From the NCBI GenBank assembly GCA_963736285.1, contig CAVTOA010000002.1, positions 372,001 through 436,000 on the forward strand: DNA of 64,000 bases, given 5' to 3'. The position numbers were made by a program, and so were the translations under genes. Source of the stretch: CAVTOA01 sp963736285. GTDB lineage: Bacteria; Actinomycetota; Actinomycetes; Mycobacteriales; QHCE01. Numbering within the stretch: position 1 is the stretch's first letter; every line of letters starts with the position of its first letter. The notes beneath the pieces are model-generated. The model had not been told where the DNA came from, did no database searches, and saw only the letters and a program-made list of their open reading frames with translations. Positions 17,917-26,491 of the stretch are shown here, one piece after another.

Positions 17917-19239
17917 TTAGGGACGTGAGCGCCGGGCGTTTTTCTCGCGTACCTTCATCGAGAGCTGAATGGGAGTGCCGATGAAGCCGAAATCTTCCCG
18001 CAGCCGCCGCTCAATGAAACGACGATAGGCCTCATCCAAAAATCCCGAGGTAAAGAGCACAAACCGCGGTGGTCGAGTGTCGGCCTGGGTGGCGAACAAG
18101 ATTTTGGGTTGCTTACCGCCCCGAATGGGGTGGGGCTTGGCCGCCGTCAGCTCCTTGAGCCACGTGTTGAGCTGCCCAGTGGAGATGCGTTGATCCCAGC
18201 CAGCTAGTGCGATCCGCAAAGTGGGCGCAAGCTTGTCGACCGCGCGACCGGTCTTAGCAGAGATGTTGACTCGCGGCGCCCAGCTGACCATGCCCAGCTC
18301 CCGGTCGATCTCTTTCTCCAGCTGCAACCGTCTGTCCTCATCGAGCAGGTCCCATTTATTAAACACCAGCACCATCGCCCGACCCGCTTCTACCGCTCGG
18401 AGAATGACCCGCTGATCTTGGTCGCTGATGGGTTCGGTCGCATCGAGCAATACCACCGCCACCTGTGCTGCGTCGAGCGCCGTGGACGTGCGCAAACTGG
18501 CGTAGTACTCGGCCCCAGCTGCTTGATTGACCCGCTTCCGCAAACCAGCGGTGTCCACAAAACGCCACACCTCGCCGTCCATATCCAACATGCTGTCCAC
18601 CGGATCGACCGTGGTCCCGGCGACCGCATCGACCACCGCGCGCTCTTCGCGGGCCAACCTATTGAGCAAACTGGACTTGCCCACGTTAGGGCGGCCAATT
18701 AACGCCACCCGTCGGGGGCCGTTTTCGTCGTCCTCCCGCATCGACGCTTCCGGAAGAGCATCCAAAATTGCGTCGAGGAGATCACCAGAACCCCGCCCAT
18801 GCAAGGCGGAGATAGGCAGCGGCTCCCCCAAGCCCAAAGACCACAGTTCGGTGGCGTCAGCCTCGGCCCGGGAATCGTCGACTTTATTGGCCGCCACGAT
18901 GACCGGCGGCTTTCCGCGCCGCAACACCCGAGCCACCGCCAGGTCAGTGTCCGTGGCACCCACCCGCGCATCTACCACCAGCAGTACGGCGTCCGCCGTG
19001 CGCATGGCGTACTCGGCCTGGGTGGCGATGCTGGCCGCGCGGCCCTGCGCATCCGGCTCCCAGCCACCGGTATCGACAACCGTGAACCGGCGACCACGCC
19101 ACTCAGCGTCATAAGCAACGCGATCCCGGGTAACTCCGGGCACATCTTGCACCACGGCCTCACGCCGCCCCAAAATGCGATTAACCAATGTGGATTTGCC
19201 TACGTTGGGCCGCCCCACCACAGCGAGAATCGGATCCAT
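17917..19239 (-). CDS. der: ribosome-assembly GTPase Der (EngA)
   Basis: 440-residue protein with two GTPase domains, required for 50S subunit maturation. First domain: G1 GRPNVGKSTL, G3 DTGGWEPDA, G4 ANKVD. Second: GRPNVGKSSLLNRL, DTAGLRKR, FNKWDLL. The C-terminal KH-like domain holds the lysine-rich end KVREKNARRSRP. Intact, normal length, start ATG 19239 (MDPILAVVGRPN). It lies 40 bp downstream of cmk in a minus-strand operon running from parA. Part of its 3' end is duplicated at 15110-15337. Confidence 0.95.
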   Translation of the reverse strand: MDPILAVVGRPNVGKSTLVNRILGRREAVVQDVPGVTRDRVAYDAEWRGRRFTVVDTGGWEPDAQGRAASIATQAEYAMRTADAVLLVVDARVGATDTDLAVARVLRRGKPPVIVAANKVDDSRAEADATELWSLGLGEPLPISALHGRGSGDLLDAILDALPEASMREDDENGPRRVALIGRPNVGKSSLLNRLAREERAVVDAVAGTTVDPVDSMLDMDGEVWRFVDTAGLRKRVNQAAGAEYYASLRTSTALDAAQVAVVLLDATEPISDQDQRVILRAVEAGRAMVLVFNKWDLLDEDRRLQLEKEIDRELGMVSWAPRVNISAKTGRAVDKLAPTLRIALAGWDQRISTGQLNTWLKELTAAKPHPIRGGKQPKILFATQADTRPPRFVLFTSGFLDEAYRRFIERRLREDFGFIGTPIQLSMKVREKNARRSRP

Positions 19240-19279
19240 GTTGTTTTCTCCTGAATGCGAGGGCTATACCTCTCGCTGA

Positions 19280-19997
19280 CTAGGGTGCTACCCGAACGTG
19301 CTCGAGCTGGGCAGTCAAAAGCTCGGCCAAACGGTCAACAACGTGCTCGCGGGTGAGCTCGGTCGTATCGACGATGATGGCGTCCTCGGCAGTGCGCAGC
19401 GGATCGACCGCACGAGAGCGGTCAATCTCATCCCGGCGTGCCAACTCTGCTTGCACCGCAGCGGTATCAGCGGTCTTCTGTTCCTTTCCCCGGCGAGCGG
19501 CACGGACCTGCTCAGAGGCGGTCAAATAGATCTTGAGCGTCGCCGCGGGTGCGACCACAGTCCCGATGTCGCGGCCTTCCACCACCATGCCGGGTGCGGC
19601 TGCCTCGATAAGCTGACGCTGCTGTGCTACCAACGTGGCGCGGACAGCCGCCACGACGCAACGAGGCTCACCGCGCTGGTCACCCGTCGCTCACGAATAG
19701 CAGCATCGACCGAACGCCATTAACCGCGATGGCCGGAGCTGCTGGATTAGTGGAGATCGACAGTGTGGTGTTCTCAAGCAGACGATCGACCTCATCGGGG
19801 GCTGACTCCAGCGTGGACACGTCAATGCGGGAATCTTGTAGCGCGGCCCAAGTAACCGCCCTATACATAGCGCCCGTGTCCAGATACTGACCACCAAACC
19901 GTTGGGCAAGCAGCCTCGACACCGTCGACTTTCCTGTGCCCGACGGGCCGTCAATAGCGACTGTCCACATGGGGGCGCCGGCTTTCCGCAAACTCAC
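19280..19997 (-). CDS. cmk: cytidylate kinase Cmk (two frameshifts)
   Basis: About 238-residue kinase that phosphorylates CMP/dCMP. Start GTG 19997 with GGAGAGC upstream. P-loop IDGPSGTGKSTVSRLLAQRF, then YLDTGAMYRAVTWAAL, VEGRDIGTVVAP and the Arg-rich lid AARRGKEQ with ELARRDEIDRSR. Two one-base slips lie within 60 bp (about 19715 and 19660), between NGVRS and AAVRATLVAQQ; the bridge reads AAIRERRVTSAVSLV in a third frame. As Cmk is normally indispensable in actinobacteria, the slips are better explained as sequence errors. Operon partner of rluB (9 bp upstream) and der. Confidence 0.85.
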
Positions 19998-20006
19998 GTG
20001 CTCTCC

Positions 20007-20832
20007 TCACAAACCAGCGGCCTTGAACAGCTGGCCCACTTCTTTTTGATCGAGCTTGCGCGCGTCACCCACTTTGAGTCGCGCCAACCGGATCGGACCA
20101 AACCGCGTGCGGATCAACCGACGAACCGGATGCCCCACCTCTTCCAGCAACCGCCGTATGACATGCTTGCGGCCCTCATGCAGGGTGATCTCGACCATCG
20201 CGCGATCCTTCCAGGTATCCACAACATGGAAGCGATCCACCGTGACCTTGCCATCCTCCAAAGTGACCCCCGCAAGGAGCTGCTTACGCACCTCCGGCTT
20301 CACCGGGCCCGGCACCTCCGCAAGGTAGGTTTTTTGCACGCCAAACGACGGATGAGTAAGGCGGTGACTGAGCTCACCGTCGTTGGTGAGTAGCAGCAGC
20401 CCCTCCGTGTCGAAATCTAGCCGCCCAACATGGAACACCCGGGTGTCGTACTCAGCAACATATTCCGCGAGCGTGGGCCGGCCACGGTCGTCAGCCATGG
20501 CGCTGACCACGCCACGCGGTTTGTTCAGCGCCACATACAGCAGAGTGCTCATCGAGAACGATGCGCTCGCCATCCACGTGAATGACTGCGGTGCGCGGGT
20601 CGAACCGTGCCCCCATCCGCTGCACCACTCGACCATCAACACTGACCCGGCCGGCCGCGATGAGCTCCTCAGCAGCCCGCCGTGACGCTACGCCAGCAGA
20701 AGCCAAAATCTTTTGCAGCCGCTCGCCTTCGCCCAACTCGATTATGCTCGGGTTCTCCGGGGCCGGCCGTGCCGGCGCCCCGGCCATGCGGATCGGCCGC
20801 CGTCCACGGGCATCATGACGCGGTGATGACAT
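20007..20832 (-). CDS. rluB: 23S rRNA pseudouridine synthase RluB-like (one frameshift)
   Basis: About 274 residues. N-terminal S4 RNA-binding domain (ERLQKILASAGVASRRAAEE), then the pseudouridine synthase core: NKPRGVVSAMAD, the catalytic-Asp block VFHVGRLDFDTEGLLLLTNDG, and EGRKHVIRRLLEEVGHPV. The start taken is ATG 20832 (MSSPRHDARGRR), overlapping the end of scpB by 20 bp. A one-base slip near 20545 separates the S4 part (ending IVLDEHS) from the core (LLYVALNKPRG). Modifies U2605-region positions of 23S rRNA by family analogy. Confidence 0.88.
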
Positions 20833-21503
20833 CGTCGAGGGAATCCATCTCTGGTAGCAAGGGTGCAATGGGGGGCAGCTCATCGATGCTGCCCACACCC
20901 AACTTTTCCAAGAACAGCACCGTCGTGCGATACAAATGAGCGCCGGTCTCTGGCTCTACCCCGCATTCTTCCACGAGGCCTCTGCTGGCGAGCGTGCGGA
21001 TGACGCCATCGCAGTTCACGCCGCGAATAGCAGAGATGCGCGAACGGGTGGTGGGCTGCCGATAGGCCACCACCGCGAGCGTCTCCAAGGCCGCCTGAGT
21101 CAGTCGTGCCTGCTGCCCATCAAGGACGAAGCGCTCCACATACGGTGCATAACGTCTCACGCGAATAAATACGCCATCCGCCGGCGATGGAACGTAGATC
21201 GAACCCGCGCTCAGCCTCGGCATACTCAGTAGCGAGTTGGCGCAGAGCTGCGGTGATCTCACCAATGGAGCGCTCCAGCACCTGCGCCAGCATCATCTCC
21301 GACACTGGCTCGTCGACGACCAGCAGTATCGCTTCCAGCGCCGGCAGTAGTTCACTTTGACCGGTGAGATTGCCGGCGTTTCCCCCGGAATCTGACCGGT
21401 CAGGATCGCCTTCTTGCGTGACCGGTGAGATTGCCGGCGTTTCCCCCGGAATCTGACCGGTCAGGGTCACACAAGAGACGGATGTGGGCATGGCGTCAGT
21501 CAT
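20813..21503 (-). CDS. scpB: chromosome condensation protein ScpB with palindrome-derived N-terminus (one frameshift)
   Basis: Winged-helix kleisin partner that joins ScpA and SMC for chromosome segregation. Start ATG 21503 (MTDAMPTSVSC), overlapping scpA by 8 bp. The first 45 residues are unlike the family: they come from two tandem 47-bp palindromic repeats (21358-21465) read in two different frames. The conserved part starts at LLPALEAILLVVDEPVSE and goes on with GGWRIYSRE, then YAPYVERFVLDGQQARLT, ALETLAVVAYRQPTTRSRI and RGVNCDGVIRTLASRGLVEE. One extra base near 21162 breaks the frame between SRE and RYAPY. Confidence 0.88.
21358..21404. repeat. TGACCGGT palindromic element, copy A (inside scpB)
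   Basis: 47 bp starting TGACCGGTGAGATTGCCGG and ending CCGGAATCTGACCGGTCAGG. The two halves form an imperfect hairpin with one mismatch and one bulge. Identical to copy B, whose start is 61 bp to the right. Read through as part of the ScpB N-terminus. Confidence 0.9.
21419..21465. repeat. TGACCGGT palindromic element, copy B (inside scpB)
   Basis: Base-for-base identical to copy A over 47 bp. The 61-bp offset is not a multiple of three, so the same DNA gives TLTGQIPGETPAISPVT in copy B and PDRSDSGGNAGNLTGQ in copy A. Related to the elements at 26420-26462 and 27541-27587. Confidence 0.9.
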
Positions 21504-22458
21504 GGTCGTCCCCCGAATGGACTGCTGCTGATACGGACGTGGCAGCAGCGTCGGCGCCGCCGTCGTCATATTCGTCCATTGTGGACTGCTCATCACGCTG
21601 CGTTGCGCCGTCGGCCTCGTGGGCAGCGATCCAACGCACCCGAAGCTCCCCCAAAGGCTGCACCTGATCGAAACCGAGCACACCCTCCCGGTAGAGCTCC
21701 AACAGCGCTAAGAATCGCGCCACCACCTCCAAGGTGGTCTCGCAGTCAGCACACAACCCGCGGAAAGTCCCCACTCCCGCGCGCGCGAGCCGCTCCCGCA
21801 ACAGAGCTGCCTGTTCCCGCACGCTCACCTTCGGCGTATGCAGATGGTCGATAGTGACGGTCGGCGGCTGCTTAGGTGTCAACGCCTGTACTGCGATCCG
21901 CGCGAACTGCTCCCTGCCCACATTGAGCAGCACTTCGGGCATGAGCGCGGCAAAACGCGGCTCCAGCGCCACGGCCCGCGGATACCTGCGACCAGCGGTC
22001 TCGGCGCGTTCGGCAATAAATGCCGCTGCCCGCTTATACGCCCGGTACTGCAGCAATCGGGCGAACAGCAGGTCGCGGGCTTCCAACAATGCAAGGTCTT
22101 CTTCGTCTTCTACCTCTGCGGCGGGAAGGAGGCGAGCCGTTTTGAGATCGAGCAATGTAGCCGCAATGAGCAAAAATTCGGTAGTTTGGTCGAGATCCCA
22201 CTCATCGCCTAATGCGTTGATGTGGGCGATGAAATCGTCGGTGACCTGGCTTAACGCCACCTCGGTGACGTCGAGCTGATGTTTACCAATCAACTGCAGG
22301 AGTAGGTCAAACGGACCCTCAAAGTTGGCTAGCCGTACGTGGAAACTCTTTTTGCCACTGTCGCGCGCCAGCTCTTCGCGCTGGATACCAAGGTTGGCGC
22401 TGGAGTCGTCCGGAAGCGTAGCCAGCTCGGACGCCACCTCAGACATCTCGACAGTCAC
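21496..22458 (-). CDS. scpA: chromosome condensation protein ScpA (kleisin)
   Basis: 320-residue kleisin that bridges SMC heads with ScpB. Intact. N-terminal SMC-neck-binding part FHVRLANFEGPFDLLLQLIG, then HQLDVTEVALSQVTDDFIAH and TEFLLIAATLLDLKTARLLP; C-terminal winged helix VARFLALLELYREGVLGFDQ, which contacts the SMC cap. The GTG start at 22458 precedes a variable 40-residue leader. The C-terminus is extended by an acidic Asp/Gly/Ala tail that overlaps the scpB start. Operon parA-RHH-S2P-scpA-scpB is the usual actinobacterial arrangement. Confidence 0.93.
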   Translation of the reverse strand: MTVEMSEVASELATLPDDSSANLGIQREELARDSGKKSFHVRLANFEGPFDLLLQLIGKHQLDVTEVALSQVTDDFIAHINALGDEWDLDQTTEFLLIAATLLDLKTARLLPAAEVEDEEDLALLEARDLLFARLLQYRAYKRAAAFIAERAETAGRRYPRAVALEPRFAALMPEVLLNVGREQFARIAVQALTPKQPPTVTIDHLHTPKVSVREQAALLRERLARAGVGTFRGLCADCETTLEVVARFLALLELYREGVLGFDQVQPLGELRVRWIAAHEADGATQRDEQSTMDEYDDGGADAAATSVSAAVHSGDDHD

Positions 22459-22482
22459 CCGACGACGGTAGCGCAGCGGCCG

Positions 22483-23145
22483 TTAGGCCCAGATATGCAG
22501 GATCGGCGTGGCGAGAATATCCAGCAGGTAGAGCAGTAACGGCAATCCGTCGAAAATCGAAAACAGTGACGCCACCAGCAAAATCACCACGCCGAGGTGC
22601 ATGTCTTGCAGCCAATGAGTTGCTCGCACCAGACCAGAGCCCCGGTGTTGTGCCCACTGTTTGAGCAGCGCCCAGCCGTCCAGTGGCGGAAGCGGCACCA
22701 GGCATAGCAGTCCAAACGCGAGCAGCCCTACTCCGAGAGTAAGAACGTACTGGGTGAATGCTGGCGCGGGTATACCGCGAATGACATCAGACGGGATGAC
22801 GAGACGCAGTGTCATCTGGCTCAGGCCACACGCGCGGTAGAGCACAAAGACGAGTTGCGAACACAGCAAAACCACCATGGGGGCGAGCCACAAAGCATGC
22901 CGTTGGCGACGATTCTGTAGGTAGATGGAAGCACCCCAGCCGATGCCGCACACCAAAGACGCCACCACGCCGTAGGGATCAATATCCCGACGTGGATTGA
23001 ACAACGCCCGATCTACGTAGCCGGCCGAACGAATGCGCCACGGAGCAGCACACAGATAGTGCACGCTGCGCCGTAACAAAAGTCCTAACGCGAATGCGGT
23101 GATTAAGCCAGCCAGCACTGCTGGCTGCAGCAGCGCCCACAACAC
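22483..23145 (-). CDS. site-2-protease-like membrane protein lacking HExxH
   Basis: 220-residue protein with five to six hydrophobic segments. It has the second M50 signature in LLCLVPLPPLDGWALL (the NPDG-like Asp) and an RRDIDPYGVVASL block typical of the actinobacterial site-2-protease relatives placed between parA and scpA. The expected first signature HExxH is not present: the N-terminal helix reads GLITAFALGLLLRRS. It is therefore probably not a zinc protease, or has lost activity. Start GTG 23145. Lies between parA/RHH and scpA, 24 bp from scpA. Function unknown. Confidence 0.65.
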   Translation of the reverse strand: MLWALLQPAVLAGLITAFALGLLLRRSVHYLCAAPWRIRSAGYVDRALFNPRRDIDPYGVVASLVCGIGWGASIYLQNRRQRHALWLAPMVVLLCSQLVFVLYRACGLSQMTLRLVIPSDVIRGIPAPAFTQYVLTLGVGLLAFGLLCLVPLPPLDGWALLKQWAQHRGSGLVRATHWLQDMHLGVVILLVASLFSIFDGLPLLLYLLDILATPILHIWA

Positions 23146-23158
23146 TGGTTAGTTCCGC

Positions 23159-23536
23159 TCAGTGCCGTGCTTGTTGGCGACGATTGTTATCCGCCAGAAA
23201 ATGTTCGACGAGGGCCGCCGCTCGTCCTTGGTTATCCAGGTCGGCTAACACAATGGACAAAGCAGCCCGCACTAGCCGACCGCGGTCGATGGCGATGCCA
23301 TACCGGCTTCTCAGCGTGAGCCGTGCCTCCTCGATGGCAACCAGTTCGCCCGAGGATAGGTAAACCGTAATTTTTTCGTCGTGTCGTCGCCGACCAGATG
23401 CGGGCCGGTGCGTCGCTAACGCGCTCTCAGCCTCGCTGGCTCGGATGGAGGGTGCCGCAGAAAGCGGGGTGACCTGAGCCGGGGCTGTCTGGCGGAATAA
23501 TTCTGCCGCGCCGGGGATGCGCGCCTGTCTTCTCAT
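23159..23536 (-). CDS. small ribbon-helix-helix-like partner of ParA
   Basis: 125-residue basic protein. Residues 50-100 (KITVYLSSGELVAIEEARLT, then IDRGRLVRAALSIVLADLD) match the beta strand plus two-helix layout of ribbon-helix-helix DNA-binding proteins. It is translationally coupled to parA by a 4-bp ATGA overlap, as are small centromere-binding proteins of ParA systems, and homologues sit in this place in other actinobacteria. Inference: a DNA-binding partner of the orphan-type ParA. The N-terminal 50 residues are Ala/Pro/Ser rich and probably unstructured. Confidence 0.6.
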   Translation of the reverse strand: MRRQARIPGAAELFRQTAPAQVTPLSAAPSIRASEAESALATHRPASGRRRHDEKITVYLSSGELVAIEEARLTLRSRYGIAIDRGRLVRAALSIVLADLDNQGRAAALVEHFLADNNRRQQARH

Positions 23537-24465
23537 GCGCCCAGTACCTCTCGTGCGAATGCTCGGTATGCCTTGGCACCACCAGAGCCCGGAGCCCAGG
23601 TAGTAATGGGCTCGCCAGCAACAGTGGTCTCGGGAAACTTTACGGTGCGAGAGATGACTGTCTCATAGACTTTCTCACCAAAAGCTTCGACCACCCGAGC
23701 AAGTACTTGTCGACAATGGACCGTACGCGCGTCGTACATCGTCGCCAAAATACCCTCAAGCTCTAGTTCAGGGTTAAGGCGATCTCGCACCTTATCCACT
23801 GTGTCAATCAGCATCGCCAATCCGCGCAGACTGAAGAACTCGCACTCCAACGGCACAATGACGCCGTGCGCGGTCGTGAGCGCATTGACGGTGAGCAAAC
23901 CCAGCGACGGCTGGCAGTCGATCAGAATGTAGTCGTATTCATTGATGACAGGGCGTAGCGCCCGGGTCAGTGACTGCTCCCGCGCCACCTCGTTGACCAG
24001 TTGCACCTCGGCCGCAGACAAGTCGATATTGCTCGGCAAAATGTCAAGACCGTTCACATTGGTCTTTGTGATGACATCCGGCGCGGTGACGTCGGGCTGC
24101 ATCAGCAGGTTGTAAACCGTGAGCTCGAGGTCGTACGGGTTGACCCCCAGCCCCACCGAGAGCGCACCCTGCGGATCGAAGTCAACCAGCAGCACCTTGC
24201 GTCCGTACTCGGCGAGCGCCGCACCCAAGTTGATGGTGGTCGTGGTCTTGCCCACGCCACCTTTCTGGTTGCACAACGCGACGATGCGCGCGGGACCATG
24301 CTCGGTTAGTGGAGGCGGTGCCGCAGTAGTGCGGGCCCGGCGCTTTTCTGCCCGCTCGGCGGAGACCAGCCCAATGGTGGCCAGGTCGAGGGCTGTTTGA
24401 TCGCCACTCGAGGCGTCGCCCTCTGTCTCTGGTTCGCTAACCCACGATTCTGCCGACATAGCCAT
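23533..24465 (-). CDS. ParA-family ATPase (second chromosomal ParA, Rv1708-like)
   Basis: 310-residue MinD/ParA ATPase, intact. Deviant Walker A KGGVGKTTTTINL, switch I DFDPQGALSVGLGV, Walker B-like YDYILIDCQPSLGLLTV, and the C-terminal ETTVAGEPITTW. The 55-residue N-terminal extension is Ser/Glu/Ala rich. In actinobacteria this gene heads the scpA-scpB operon and is distinct from the parAB pair at the origin; no parS sequence or ParB gene is seen nearby. Start ATG 24465 is the first in frame; ATG 24459 is an alternative. Confidence 0.9.
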   Translation of the reverse strand: MAMSAESWVSEPETEGDASSGDQTALDLATIGLVSAERAEKRRARTTAAPPPLTEHGPARIVALCNQKGGVGKTTTTINLGAALAEYGRKVLLVDFDPQGALSVGLGVNPYDLELTVYNLLMQPDVTAPDVITKTNVNGLDILPSNIDLSAAEVQLVNEVAREQSLTRALRPVINEYDYILIDCQPSLGLLTVNALTTAHGVIVPLECEFFSLRGLAMLIDTVDKVRDRLNPELELEGILATMYDARTVHCRQVLARVVEAFGEKVYETVISRTVKFPETTVAGEPITTWAPGSGGAKAYRAFAREVLGA

Positions 24466-24622
24466 TGGCGCCCAACCCTCTCGATCGCTTTGTCGACATT
24501 AGAGCCGACACCTCACCACCTGGCCGAGCACAAACACCATGGGCTAGGAAGGTGACCAAGGCGATGCACACACTACTGCCTTGCACTGTCGCGAATGTAA
24601 AGACCGCTTACGTGTCTGAGCA

Positions 24623-25464
24623 ATGACCTTGGCTGGGCGTGTTCACAACTCCAATGCGGACGAAAGACACGAGCCCGGCTACCGGCGAGGTATTACCTCT
24701 TTGAGAACGCCGCCCTTGTCTAGAAGGACACCACGGACAGTCGATCCTGCCGTGCCCGCCTACACCGCGCCAAAACACGAAAAAGTTCCCGAGCTGATGT
24801 CAGAGTTCATCGAATGGCTGAACCACGGTGATCTTGAAGCCCCGGTGCAGGTACGAGCTTCGATGGCGCATCTGAACCTGGTCAAGGTCCATCCATGGCA
24901 GGACGGCAACGGCCGCATGTCACGTGCGTTGAGCACATTGGTCTTCGCACGAGAAGCGTTGATGCCACCCGAATTTTCGTCCATTGAGGAATGGCTCGGC
25001 CGTGGACAAAACACATACGCCTACTACCAAGTGCTAGAACAGGTAGGAGGCCCACATTGGAGTCCAAAACGTAATACTCATCCCTGGATTAAATTTTGCC
25101 TGGCCGCACACCACCGACAGGCACAGCAGGCGCAACGTCGCGTCGACCTGTTTTCCCGCGCATGGACGCGACTAGCTGAAGCGACAGAAGCTGACGGGTT
25201 GGACGAACGTGTGGTTTATGCGCTACTGCCGGCGTTTTCTGGATCAAAGGTGCGACGAAAGCTGTACCAGCAAGACGCTGGCATTAACCGGCACAAGCCA
25301 TTCGTGATGTCCGTGAATTGGTGCGCCTGGGTTGGCTGCGGTCCCAGGGCAGGGCACGTGCTCGTTACTACACGCCCGGGCCGCTAATGGCGCCGGTTCA
25401 AGAAGACATCCGCCAGTCCCTGGAACCCTACGCTGACCCGTATCGGGCAAGGGTTAAAGGATGA
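24623..25464 (+). pseudogene. Fic-domain AMP-transferase-like protein, degraded
   Basis: Fic/DOC protein remnant. The core helix and active-site loop are intact: VQVRASMAHLNLVKVHPWQD then GNGRMSRALSTLVFA, giving HPWxDGNGR with the catalytic His. Upstream YTAPKHEKVPELMSEFIEWL is the usual pre-core helix, but the region before it is scrambled by slips near 24690-24760 and the N-terminal inhibitory helix cannot be found. Downstream a winged-helix tail is broken at about 25300; in the new frame it continues RELVRLGWLRSQGRARARYY to TGA 25462-25464. Not part of an obvious toxin-antitoxin pair. Confidence 0.7.
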
Positions 25465-25594
25465 GAAGTGGTGACCTTGATGCACCTGGATGCCTTTCGC
25501 GGGTACACGGCGGCGACGTGCCGTCTCGCCCTGGTCTGACGCCACGCAGCTCGACACAGTGGACTGCGGCCAGAGTCGTTGTCATGCTGCGTGC

Positions 25595-26359
25595 ATGACT
25601 CATGCCAATGATGAGGCCGCATCGACTGATGCTTCGTCACAGTTAGCTCCAATGCCTGAGGACTGGCATCGAGGGCTAGCCATCGTGGCACACCCCGATG
25701 ACCTGGAGTATGGGGCCGCAGGGGCGATCGCGGCCTGGACTCAAGCCGACCGAGAGGTGACATATGTGATTGCCACACGCGGCGAAGCGGGCATCGACAG
25801 CATCGCGCCAGAGAAGTCCGCTCCGCTCCGTGAAGCGGAGCAACAAACCAGCGCACAGGTTGTGGGCGTGTCCACAGTGGAGTTTTTGGACTATAGAGAT
25901 GGCGTCATTGAAGCTGGACTGCCACTCCGACGAGACTTCGCAGTCGCAATCCGTCGGTACCGACCACAACTTATCGTCACGCTGAACCACCACGACACGT
26001 GGGGCTTTGGAGGATGGAACACCGCTGATCACCGAGCAGTGGGCCGCACTGTGTTGGACGCGGTAGCCGATGCCGGTAACCGGTGGATCTTCCCCGAGCT
26101 CCTCGAGCGGGGGTTGGAGCCATGGAACGCGCACTGGGTGGCGGTGGCGGGCTCGCCACGACCGACACACGCCGTGGACGTGAGCTCCACTTTGGATAAA
26201 TCAGTCGAGTCGTTGTTGACGCACCACGCCTACATCACTGGCCTCACCGAGGAAGATCCGGAACAATACGCCGGCGACTTTTTACGCGGAATAGCTGCCG
26301 CCAACGCTGCCCGCTTCGGCGGCCGCCCCTCCGTCGCCTTCGAGCTGTTCGAGCTATGA
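25595..26359 (+). CDS. PIG-L family zinc deacetylase
   Basis: 254-residue LmbE-like deacetylase that removes N-acetyl groups from sugar conjugates; relatives include MshB and Mca of mycothiol metabolism. Metal and catalytic motif AIVAHPDDLEYGAAGAIAAW (His-Pro-Asp-Asp), then ATRGEAGID, REAEQQTSAQVVGV and the distal TADHRAVGRTVLDAV with the third ligand His. Intact, start ATG 25595. Its TGA stop (26357-26359) is formed by the first bases of a palindromic repeat. The mycothiol role is possible but not shown; glycopeptide or drug-conjugate deacetylation is equally open. Confidence 0.85.
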   Translation: MTHANDEAASTDASSQLAPMPEDWHRGLAIVAHPDDLEYGAAGAIAAWTQADREVTYVIATRGEAGIDSIAPEKSAPLREAEQQTSAQVVGVSTVEFLDYRDGVIEAGLPLRRDFAVAIRRYRPQLIVTLNHHDTWGFGGWNTADHRAVGRTVLDAVADAGNRWIFPELLERGLEPWNAHWVAVAGSPRPTHAVDVSSTLDKSVESLLTHHAYITGLTEEDPEQYAGDFLRGIAAANAARFGGRPSVAFELFEL

Positions 26360-26400
26360 CCGGTGGTTTTGTCGGCGTGTTCCCTGCAATGTGACCGGTC
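26357..26400. repeat. TGACCGGT palindromic element, degenerate copy
   Basis: Begins TGACCGGTGGTTTTG and ends TGACCGGTC, the same outer words as the other copies, but the inner halves no longer pair well. Its first three bases are the stop codon of the PIG-L gene. Confidence 0.55.
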
Positions 26401-26419
26401 GCTGTCCTGCGGTAACTAC

Positions 26420-26462
26420 GACCGGTGAGATTCCCTGGGAAACGCCGGGAATCTCACCGGTC
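26420..26462. terminator. TGACCGGT palindromic element as bidirectional terminator
   Basis: Perfect 16-bp inverted repeat: GACCGGTGAGATTCCC and GGGAATCTCACCGGTC around an 11-base loop. It lies between the convergent PIG-L and xerD genes. The sequence matches the reverse complement of the scpB copies with about five changes, some of which restore pairing. No T-run follows on either strand, so termination is inferred. Confidence 0.7.
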
Positions 26463-26491
26463 AAACAAAGGGGGCGCGGCTAGCGCTAGCC

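Noticed and set aside
21358..21465. Tandem repeats as a CRISPR array
   Set aside because: Only two units with a 14-base gap, palindromic and translated in frame; no cas genes and no spacers.
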